A stretch of DNA of 64,000 nucleotides from Isoetes taiwanensis (lineage: Eukaryota; Streptophyta; Lycopodiopsida; Isoetales; Isoetaceae). The notes under the pieces were generated by a model that had not been told where the DNA came from, did no database searches, and worked only from the letters and a program-made list of their open reading frames with translations. The position numbers and the translations under genes are program-made. Shown one piece after another: positions 55,854 through 64,000 of the stretch. The stretch's first letter is position 1; every line of letters begins with the position of its first letter. The stretch is from positions 5,125,027-5,189,026 of the forward strand of contig JAJEKV010000079.1 in the NCBI GenBank assembly GCA_021234155.1. Direction: 5' to 3'.

Positions 55854-57060
55854 GGACATATGACATCCGAGCCCCAAAGACTTGAACACAAGATCTCCTC
55901 AATAGAGGAGGCCTATCTTGAGGGGTCTTTGGGTGGTACCGCCCTTTGGGATATTCATATAATCCCCCGGAATATGTAAGATTCATTTGGCGGACTTAAA
56001 GACGCTTAGGCATTAAAATAATGGTTGGAAACATTTGGCTCTGACCTTATCTAGGTACCCTAGAAGGAGGTGAGTAATCAACAATGGTTGGGTGGCATTG
56101 GAATGTACCTGAGAACAACTCCAAAAGAGGGTAGACCGTTGTCACTTTGACAAAGCGTGGTGACACGATAATTAATGACATCCATATAGATGGTGAAGTT
56201 TGGCACAAAGTGTTGACATTATTATGGGGGTTCTAACACAAGCACTCACCACCAGACATTACGTAGTTTGTACCGAGGTCCGGGAAAAATGGTCCACAAA
56301 AAGAACACGCACCATTGAGAAGAAGTAGTGAACCGTGGTAGGATTAAAGCTACCCATGGTCTAGAGGGGTGCCGCATGGCAGCCCCTAGTTGGTTGGGCT
56401 AAAAGAAATCCTTTCTTTGGGAAATGAGACGAGTCAAGGTTTAGACACTAGAGAGAGACAACGCTAATTATAAATATGTCTATAAAACATTACTTATATA
56501 ACGTCAATAAGGTCTAATATAAAGCATATGAATGTAGTATGGATTGAATCATGGCAAGGCCCAAGAAATTGTGTTATCAAGGCATCTACCAAAGGAAAAA
56601 AAATAATTAAAGTTATAGGTCGAGAACACCGATAACCGGGTATTATTACCGTCGATAAAGAATATCCAAGGATATAATACCCACGCTATTCTAGGAAGTT
56701 GCCCCGCCGCTGTTAATTAAATTCCGAATTAGTCCCACCAAATGAGTTGATGTTGTCATAACAAGTTGGCCGGACTTGCTAGGTTACGCCGCGCCATTTG
56801 GTCGGTTTATTCCTAGGGGATACTAGCTTTATATATGGTTAACAGCTATCCGCTGACTATAGCGTAGAGAGGTCGCCCCATGGCTATGGCAAGGTCAAGG
56901 CCGCTATGGCGTGAAGAGCTTGTTCCTGGCGGGCTATGGCGAAGAGCTAAGAGCTTGTTCCCCGAGTTGTTGCCTCCGGGGTTTACCAAAGGCATGCCTC
57001 TAATTTAGATATGGAATAGATGCACTATAAATATTAGAAAAGCATTATATTACTTCAAGA

Positions 57061-57130
57061 AAGAAGTTGGCTTATTGGTAAAGGTGTTGGTTTGGGTGCG
57101 TAAGGTCGTGGTTCAATCCCATGATGTACC
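57061..57130 (+). mobile_element. tRNA-like SINE head 1
   Basis: TTGGCTTATTGGTAAAGGTG (A-box-like) and GTGGTTCAATCCC (B box, 57,108-57,120) are spaced as in a tRNA gene, with no full cloverleaf. Confidence 0.55.
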
Positions 57131-57220
57131 TTTTTCTTAAAAGAACCGCTAACCGGACAAAAATGTAATATTAGATATGTATAACAAAGAATAGAACATG
57201 TATATACTATATAAAGATAG

Positions 57221-57312
57221 TTGGCAAGATGGAAAGAGTGTTGGGTTGGAAGTTGGAGGTCACGGTTCAAAACGCCGGGCGAAAAGGAAAAAATTATTTT
57301 TTTTTTTTTTTA
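57221..57312 (+). mobile_element. tRNA-like SINE head 2 with T-rich tail
   Basis: TTGGCAAGATGGAAAGAGTG and CGGTTCAAAACGCC (57,262-57,276) mirror head 1 about 160 bp away, followed by a run of 14 T (57,298-57,311). Two related heads suggest either two insertions or a dimeric SINE. Confidence 0.5.
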
Positions 57313-57726
57313 AAACGGACGCTGCATTTTTATACCACGGCAGACCGTATGGGGCGCCGACGCGTTTATACGCTGCCTTTTTATTTTCAAAAAGAAACAC
57401 CTCTGATACGCCCGGGCGCCTTTTGTTTTTCGGGCGGCCTTGTCCGCTTTTGCCTCGGAGACATGCCCCCTAGGGTATTTGGGAGGTGCCCGATCCATTG
57501 AAGCCGCTTTCGCCTTCATCCGAACTACGCATAAAAAGTTATAGCTCTTCCAAACTTAGGTCTTCCAAATACTAAACTTTTAAGAACTTACAATTTATTA
57601 CATCCACCTAACACAAACTAAATCACCAAAAAGTTAAGCAAAATCAACGAGCCTAAACTCCCACTCAACTACCGAACTAATCGGGTTAAAGATTTGGTCG
57701 CTATGATTCCTACAACCAAAAATCAT

Positions 57727-57739
57727 GGCTTTGATACCA
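57727..57739 (-). promoter_or_regulatory. Primer binding site, initiator tRNA-Met-like
   Basis: The minus strand reads TGGTATCAAAGCC, one base different from the usual plant TGGTATCAGAGCC, three bases from the LTR. Confidence 0.85.
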
Positions 57740-57742
57740 CCG

Positions 57743-59311
57743 TGGACGCCCTCAACATATATATGCACTTCTGGACGTGATACATACGGGACTTTCCTTT
57801 CTCCCATGGCGCACCAACTCGCCATGAGAGGGTGGCTCCTCCGCCTCATTTCGGGCCATCTATAATATGATGCCCAAAGAAGGACACGGGGGGTCATTCG
57901 CCCATGCCTTCAATGGGGTTCCTACGTCCGCAAGCGTGAATACAAGGGTTAGCACACAACATAAATCATATATAAATAACCACCATGAAGGGGTGGCATA
58001 TCCATCCAAATACCAACGGCAAAAAGAATATGCATCTAAAACCTAAGAAAACACCCCAAACCCATGGTTCTACCCCTGCCTGCACTCCAATGAGGATCGA
58101 CCGACGGCTAGGCCTCAAGAGATCAGCAGACCGATCTTGACATGGCGTGGGTCGGCATAGAACATTGGCTAGGGTTGTCCACTCCATCCGCCTCCCCGGC
58201 ACACTTTGCAGATGGGTCAATTCACGCCATGGCGCCGCTTATAGCTCTTCCCGAGACGCAGGGCTCGAGGCATCACCCTCCGAAGCCTACCCGGGTTCAT
58301 GAAGTCCCGTCCGATGAGGCAGGCGTGGAAGCCGCCCCCTTCCGTAATCACAAAGGGTTCCATGGGTGAGCTAGAGAATACGCGTCGCATCACTCCCCCC
58401 CGCATCCGCATCCCACTTTACTCGCCCTAAATCTACTAAAGTGCAAGGTGCCCCATACGGGTCACACACCTCTACACCCAGTGGAGGTCGACCCATACCC
58501 GCCCTCTACGGACCGGCCATCGCCCTAGCTCACTATAGGAGTCCTGTGAGCCTTTTTATGTTCGTGGCAAGACCCCACCAACCACTTCACCACTGTGGTT
58601 CCTTGTCCGGGTGCTAAGCCAATCCATAGCATCTATGACCCGGGCTCTTGTGCACAGCCGCATCTAATGGGAATAATACAGGCTCTATCTAGGAGCATAC
58701 TACAATACATGGGCTCAGAGGTCTCTACCCCCGTATCCCCCCATCTCCTGAGTGCTAACTAAGCAAAGAACTACTAAACCATCAACCAAAGCACGCACAG
58801 AGACTAGAGATAAAGAATACTCACCATATCAATCAAGGGTTAGCCTAAATGTAAAACCACAAAGAAAACAGAGAGAGAACACACCACGAGAGGCGCCATG
58901 CTATAAATCAACATAGTAACCTACCGACTAACCGCAAATCGGGTCTTGGGCTGCTCCATCTCACTAACTCAAGGGCTACCGGGTCGTTGTTCCTCCTCCT
59001 CCATCCCCAATTGCTCCCAATTCGAATTGGGGCACAAAAGCCCTAATTTGGGTGTCCAAAATGGCAACCCTACCTTGCCCAATCGATTTGGGCCGTGGGC
59101 ATGTCATAAATTAACTAATTTGGTATTTTAGCCCTTTTAATATTAGGATAAGCCCTAAATTCGAATTAGGGTTTTGGTTAGGTTTCCACCCTTTATAATT
59201 TAATTATTAACATAGCTAACCTTAGCTTATGAATAATTAACGTGCATTAATTATTCATAGTGACGGTCATGTATTTATACTTTAAATATGATAAAATATG
59301 TGGAACGTCCA
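57743..59311 (-). repeat. 5' LTR of the nested element
   Basis: Partner of 49,530-51,081. Differences concentrate at CAG/CTG and CG positions. Confidence 0.9.
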
Positions 59312-59316
59312 CAAAT

Positions 59317-59990
59317 TCCACAAAGTCAACAACTTCTACCGTGATCCTCATGATCAAAGAAAATGTAAGGTAAATAAAGATTGGGACTCTTCACCTGATG
59401 TAGCTCCTTTATGGAAATATCAAAGGTTTGTAGCTTGCAAGCCCACCTTTGAATTTTTGGTTTAGAGGTAGCCTTACCAAATAACAACCCCGCTGGATTT
59501 TGCTTCATATAAACTTGAAATCGTAACTCTTCAATAGTAGGTGACCTTGTCTCACAATGAGGAACATAAGAGCAGCAACACTTTCTCCATTCTGATGTAC
59601 TTTCTTTCTTCAGCTTGAACTACACACCTTTGTCGGGTGCTTGTCCTCAAAAGCTATGGTGTGCTTGTCCCAAAATGGACTAATAGCTAGACCTATGGCC
59701 TTTTTAGTGATGGTAATATAGACCTCAAATGGCTTGTCCAAATCAGGTTTTTTTAGAAGAGTAGCCTCACAAATGGACTTTATAAGCAACTCAAAAGACT
59801 CTTGGCAATCTGATGACCATGTGACAGGGACATACTTGCTCGATTTAGAAATCCCGCCCATCCTTTGTCAAATTTTAGAAATAGGACTTATAATGTGAGC
59901 AAAATTAGGAATATACATCCTAAGAAAACTAGTCATGCCAATAAAAAAACTTTGACCTCGCTCGGTTTTTTGGGGGTACTAGCTTTGAGG
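59317..59990 (-). pseudogene. Native RNase H of the large Ty3 element, catalytic Asp lost
   Basis: The minus strand reads VTWSSDCQESFELLIKSI, LDKPFEVYITITKKAIGLAI, DKHTIAFEDKH and, after breaks, IEELRFQVYMKQNPAG, IQRWACKLQTFDISIKELHQ. The region corresponds to the Ty3 RT-RNase H (W-x-x-x-C-x-x-x-F...KPF-x-V-x-TDAS-x-x-AIG-x-x-L ... RWxxxLQxFDxxI). TDAS is replaced by TITK, so the first catalytic Asp is missing, as in the 30.5-kb element. It ends at the nested insertion. Confidence 0.75.
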
Positions 59991-60800
59991 GCTTCAACCT
60001 TTTCTTGTGCCACTTGTATACCATTGTTGGATACCTCATGTCCTAAAAGTTGCCCCTTGATGCAAAAAAATACATTTCTTTGGGTTAAGGTTGACTCCAG
60101 ACCCCCCAAGACAAAGAGCATATTTTTGCAAGCAATTCCAAATGATTAGTAGGGTGAGATCCCAAGCAAAGGTCATCCAAATAAACTCAATTCTTGAGGA
60201 GACATAGGCCTAAAAATAACATCCATAGCTCTCCCCTGAAAGTAGCAGTGCATTCATTAATCCAAAAGGCATTCTCTTCATTGCATAAGTTCCCTGTTGG
60301 GTAATAAAGAGGCCTTGGATTGATCTTCTTCCTTAATGCCAATTTGATTAAATCCTGAAAATCCATCTAGAAATGAGTACATCTCTTTCCCTCAAGCTAC
60401 AAAGATATAAAATTTCTTCTAAAAAGGCAAGGATAGTCCTTGATGGTAGCTTTGTTGAGATCTCGAGAATCAATGCAAATCCTTAAGGCACCACTTTTTT
60501 TTCTACAGTACAATGCAAGATACCCATTCGATTAATGATTTCAATAATAACACCGCGATCTAGCATTTTATCCAACTCATCTTTGATCAATCCCATCAAT
60601 GAAGCATTAATTCTTCTTGTTTTGAAAAACAGGTTTACATCCTTCTTGATCTTGATTTCAAATTGGCATACCTCAACTTTAATACCAAGAAGCTCTAATA
60701 ATCCCAAAACAAACACATCCTTCCTTTCTTCAAAGAACATTTATATATTCTCCTATTTTGGTATTCAATTAAATCTCCAACAAAATGTGGTTCTAGTCTT
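59991..60800 (-). pseudogene. Reverse transcriptase of the large Ty3 element
   Basis: The minus strand from 60,740 reads FKTRRINASLMGLIKDELDK, MLDRGVI, then (60,480-60,050) CIDSRDLNKATIKDYP, YSFLDGFSGFNQIGI with the first Asp, RMPFGLMNA, YLDDLCLGSHP with the catalytic pair, LNPKKCIF and LLGHEVSNNGIQVAQEKVEA. These are Ty3-type RT motifs in the right order. The frame changes at least five times, so it is inactive or poorly sequenced. It follows the extra RNase H and precedes the native RNase H. Confidence 0.82.
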
Positions 60801-60879
60801 ACCATTTTTTGTGATTGTAATCTCTTCAAGATCCTTTTCCTCCTGATGCATTAATGGTTAGAATAGGACAAAGGGCCTT

Positions 60880-61330
60880 TACCGCGACTAGCATCAAGGT
60901 CTTCCTCTAGAATAGCTCCCCGCTTAGATGTGACATGAGAGTTTCTCCAAGATAGGGCATCGCCTTCCACATTTTTCTCTCTTGGTATGTGAGTAATCTC
61001 CCATGAAGCAAAAACTCCAAAGTACCCCATTACTTGATTTTTAAGAGCTCCATATCTGCATTTTTTGTTTGGTAATTTTCAAAACTTGTCTACAAATGAA
61101 TTGTGAGTCACCATAAATGTGAATGTTGGCAATATCCATAGCTTTGGTTTCCTAAAGACCCTCAAGCAATCAAAGCCTTATATTCCCGCTACATTAGATG
61201 TAATTTGGGGAAGATTCTCCCTACTTTTAGCTAAAAGTTTATGAGAGGAATCTTTCGAATAGCAGCAGATGATGCAATATTTAGTTTTTAGAAATACCTC
61301 CATCAAACCATAAGAATCCCGATGGCCCTT
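60880..61330 (-). pseudogene. Extra RNase H domain before the RT of the large Ty3 element
   Basis: The minus strand reads FLWFDGGISKN (first Asp, about 61,315), NVA then EYKALIA after one extra base (Glu), MDIANIHIYGDSQFICRQVL (second Asp, about 61,100), and VMGYFGVFASWEITHIPREK NVEGDALSW (fourth Asp, about 60,990). This is the same RVT_3-type RNase H as at 33.76 kb, in the same place between protease and RT, with all four acidic residues recognisable. Frameshifts and a stop interrupt it. The reading across breaks is by eye and should be confirmed by profile search. Confidence 0.78.
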
Positions 61331-61599
61331 GTTTGGTCGGGGAGTGCACATTCCATAATGAGAGGAACCATTTCATATTTCCTTGGTCTTGTATTTTTAT
61401 TCAGAAGATCCCAAAGGTTCTTCAATTAGCATTTCCTTAATAAAGTTTACCTCCTCATTGGAGCCATAGGAGCCATCTTGATTATAGATTGTAGCAGCTT
61501 GAGAACCATTGGAGATGGTACATCTCCCTTGAGACCGATCGTCTAGCATCTACAAAGGGTTGCAACCACCGCCTCCTAAAAGTAAATCATAGATATCGC

Positions 61600-61840
61600 A
61601 CTCATCCCCTATGTCTTCAAAAAGCTACTACAATAAAGTTAGCAGCACAGCTATGCCTCTCAGATATCAAAACTTTAGTTACCACACCAATAAGGGTGAT
61701 CTTAGCATTATAAAAAGACGATGAAAGCTTTATCCACCTAAACCACATTTTTTCATAATGATATGGCATGATATTTAGGGGATCCCCATCAAGTAACACA
61801 TTTGAGAAAGTATAACCTCCTAAAGTAGCCTAACATGTGA
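61600..61840 (-). pseudogene. Protease of the large Ty3 element
   Basis: The open segment 61,799-61,617 reads VLLDGDPLNIMPYHYEKMWF and ITLIGVVTKVLIS. The hydrophobic-D-G-x-x-x-N-I-M-P pattern is the plant Ty3 retropepsin active site; the usual D-G-G/D-T-G reads D-G-D here. The PIGVV-x-x-V block follows at the right distance. Probably inactive. Confidence 0.65.
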
Positions 61841-62199
61841 ATGCACCGTGGTCTTCTTCTTCATTCTCGTTAGAACAAGGTTAGTGGCATCAGAAAATTC
61901 ACACAAGCATTTAATATCTCACCACCGCTTTTGTCAAGATTTTTCTATAGCTAGGTGCAATCTTTAGCAATGTGAAAAAGATCCACACCTCACTTTGGAA
62001 TTTTAAGCAAAACATCGACCTTCATCAAAGTCCTTTGATCTTTCTGTACCATATTTTTGGCGAGGGTGGAGCTATGATTTGAGCAGGTGCTTCCACTACG
62101 TGTGGTGAAGACCGGGCAAGAGAATGCCTTACTTGGTTCAAGATGTACATGAGCTTCATTTATGCTTCTAGTTTGCACCACCATAACTCTTTCCATTTG

Positions 62200-63636
62200 G
62201 GAGCTTCTCAGAGTTTGAATAAATTTTATAGATGTGCTTGTCTCAGCAAATCTTACGAGGTTTAGGCTCCGTCTCTTTTCTTTTTCCGCCGCAGGAAAAA
62301 TATCCCCAACAGCCATTTCACCCAGCAATCAAGATGGGCCAACTTCTTACAAAAAGAGCAAACATGACATTCCTTTCCAAAGTGGCCTTTTCATTGCATT
62401 TGGGACACACTTGCCAATAGCAAATTGATGGATGAGAATTCTATTGCAATGAATACATTCAGATAAGTTTTAATTCGTTTTTGCAAAACTTTAGTTCAAC
62501 CAATTGTCCGGGTTATTTCGCTAAAGCTTCAAGAATCCTTAGATAGGTCCGACTTGACCTCTCTCTCGCAACTTGAGAATTTGCTTCCTCCTTTTAGATT
62601 TCTTTTTTTTCTTTCCTGTATGGCATAAACCGGAATAGAAGGGTGTTGATCATAATGTGCACGTAAGCATCGTAGTAGAAAGGATCATGGCTATGGTGAG
62701 AAACATGCCCTGGGATTCACCTATATACAATATGGACATGCCATCTCAAGCATCGGGGTAGCAAGAAAACCCATAGTATAATGGCCTAAAAGAACTAGAA
62801 AAATACCCATATCAAAAATCCTACAAAAGCTTAAAATATTGCAAAATGTGATAAAAACCATCCCTTCCATATATTTTCGCATTTAAAGCCTCCAAAAATA
62901 ACCCATTTCTTATAACTCGATGGTTCATAACGGATTTCAAGGTGAATCCCCTTAGAAACATGATGCTTGTCGTGCAAAGCAGAGAGCATCCTCGAAAGTT
63001 AGGGTCGCTGGTTTTGGCAAAACTTTGTATATAGAATCAAATCCTTCAAAGTTTTGATCTTGAGCAGCTTCCTTGATATCCTGTCTTCTTTCCAAACCAT
63101 TGATGAAAGCAAGAATTAAAAAAAAGTTGGGATTGTAACTTGTGCTCTTTGACACCCTCGCCATAAATGTGCTAAATCTTTCTTTGTAATCGATTCACAC
63201 TTTCTCCGATGTATAGAAAAACCTTGCAACTCATTAACCAAACTTTGGAGCAGTTTAATTTACCAAATCTATCCAGAACTTCTTGACGAAGTTCATCCCA
63301 TGAAGTGGTACCCCATTAACTTTTCATAAGTTAACCAAGCACCAAATTTCACTCTCTTTTGAAGCATTTTTCAAAACTCAAAGTTTCTTGCAGCCTTTCT
63401 TGAAACCATAATCCCCGTAATAATTCTCAAATATTCTCAAAAAGTTGTTAGCACTCATACTAGAATCAAAAGTAGGCAAAGGAACGTGAACATTCAACTC
63501 GAATTGGTATGGCATGTTTTGAAGGTGTAGCTAGTTGAGAAACTTGAAGGCAATGGCCTTTTCTCTCAAATGATCCGCATGCATCAATATCTCTAATGGT
63601 TCTTGTTCCTCAAGGAAATTTTTGCTTTGGAGCCAT
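62200..63636 (-). pseudogene. Gag of the large Ty3 element
   Basis: A start at 63,636 (MAPKQKFP) lies about 40 bp from the LTR. Downstream frames read EILMHADHLREKAIAF, VPLPTFDSSMSANNFLRIFE, WDELRQEVLDRFGKLNC (retrotransposon gag core), then 63,164-62,952 with FLILAFINGLERR and KPATLTFEDALCFARQ. Two zinc knuckles near 62,420-62,320 read CPKCNEKGHFGKEC (after a one-base correction) and CSFCKKLAHLDCW. Gag would coat element RNA. Many frame breaks. Confidence 0.7.
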
Positions 63637-63673
63637 GAGTTCTTGAAATCGAGGAAGATCTCTAGAATCAAGA

Positions 63674-64000
63674 TGTTGACCCCTCAACCCGGTTAGAGAG
63701 TCAAACATTAAGAAGCCAACTTGAGTTTTACCAAGTTGTTAAAACCCGCATCACTCTAAGGTGATCAAGAAAAGAGTTTTTCAAAGAAAAAAGCTTAATT
63801 ATTAAGTATTCATACCTTTCCCAATTCAAGAATATGGAGCCCTTACTCAAATCGATGTAGTTCTCATAGGCGGATTGATTTCCAAGGTCAAAATGATTGT
63901 GACTTGTACGTAAAAGTTATAGGCAAGCAGCAGGAAAAACCTTTGACCAAGTCCGGAAATTTAATCAGCAAGATATCTCGGATCCTCAAAGTTGGGTCAC
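63674..64000 (-). repeat. 5' LTR of the large Ty3 element, cut by the window edge
   Basis: Matches 45,315-45,600 closely, beginning TGTTGACCCC. No standard tRNA primer site was recognised next to its inner end (the minus strand reads TCTTGATTCTAGAG). Confidence 0.8.

Larger units (their letters stand above)
51097..57726. other. Internal region of the nested element, no readable pol
   Basis: About 6.6 kb where gag-pol is expected, but no RT, integrase or zinc knuckle is recognisable on either strand. CAG and CTG are very scarce at 52.0-53.6 kb while CG is common, and small indels may have destroyed every frame. Contained marks are an AATA run near 52,422-52,442, a palindromic CCCTATAAATAGGG at about 53,174, a GATA microsatellite at 55.8 kb, and two tRNA-like heads near 57.1-57.3 kb. 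A further insertion cannot be excluded. Confidence 0.5.
49530..59311 (-). mobile_element. Nested LTR element inside the large Ty3 element
   Basis: LTRs 49,530-51,081 (1,552 bp) and 57,743-59,311 (1,569 bp) in direct orientation, with terminal TGGACG...CGTCCA. On the minus strand, a primer site close to initiator tRNA-Met (57,727-57,739) follows the 5' LTR and the purine tract AAGGTGGGGAGAATG (51,082-51,096) precedes the 3' LTR. It separates the RNase H (59.3 kb) from the integrase (49.5 kb) of the host element. Flanks do not show a 5-bp duplication. LTR blocks are homologous to the 3' LTR at 23,921-25,525, so it belongs with the chromovirus. Its 6.7-kb inside has no readable pol. Confidence 0.88.
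45315..64000 (-). mobile_element. Large Ty3-type element, minus strand, split by a nested LTR element
   Basis: On the minus strand from the right edge: partial 5' LTR (64,000-63,674), gag, protease, extra RNase H, RT, native RNase H (to about 59,317), then the nested element 49,530-59,311, integrase (49,529-48,650), a tail with three tandem arrays, and the 3' LTR (46,338-45,315). The two LTR starts match over about 280 bp (TGTTGACC, AGAGAGTCAAACA, AAGAGTTTTTCAAAGAAAAA, AATATGGAGCCCTTACTC). Frames are broken throughout. Like the 30.5-kb element it has an RNase H between protease and RT. Confidence 0.85.

Overview
This window looks like nuclear DNA from a land plant with a repeat-rich genome. 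The evidence is Ty3-type retrotransposons with a chromodomain or Tat-like domain order, primer sites matching plant initiator tRNA-Met, tRNA-headed SINEs, plant-type LINEs, a glutamate-receptor-like (GLR) fragment and a plant aldo-keto reductase with GT-AG introns. Those introns are only 67-84 bp. With the style of the LINE at 12-14 kb, this leans towards a seed-free plant such as a fern or lycophyte, but that placement is weak. I see no bacterial, organellar or clearly intact cellular gene.

Layout. 1-4.0 kb: a minus-strand LINE with ORF1 remnant, endonuclease and the first reverse transcriptase motif at the window edge. 6.0-8.2 kb and 9.5-14.5 kb: two copies of a block holding an acidic-protein frame, a decayed histone H3 sequence, about 205-bp repeats with inverted-repeat cores and a SINE. 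The second copy is split by a 5'-truncated LINE (11.9-14.4 kb). 14.5-25.5 kb: a plus-strand chromovirus lacking its 5' LTR. Its integrase is cut by a complete gag-only LTR element (17,265-21,931) with the target duplication TTTGG. 27.5-30.2 kb: a second non-autonomous LTR element with target duplication AGGCC. 30.55-37.97 kb: a Ty3 element with both LTRs. 39.9-40.7 kb: a GLR pseudogene. 42.9-44.2 kb: the aldo-keto reductase locus. 45.3 kb to the right edge: a large minus-strand Ty3 element whose RNase H and integrase are separated by a nested LTR element (49.5-59.3 kb). LTR homology ties that nested element to the 14.5-25.5 kb chromovirus.

Most notable biology: both non-chromovirus Ty3 elements carry an extra RNase H domain between protease and reverse transcriptase. 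In both, the usual RNase H after the reverse transcriptase has lost the Asp of its T-D-A-S motif, while the extra domain keeps D-E-D-D. The plant Tat/Ogre elements I know place the extra RNase H after the native one, so this order deserves attention.

Most notable caution: duplicated copies differ again and again at CAG/CTG sites (CTGG against CGG, GCAG against GCG). Part of the 52-57 kb region is nearly free of CAG/CTG while rich in CG. This looks like a systematic long-read base-calling error at CHG-methylated sites. Some frameshifts reported here may therefore not be real.
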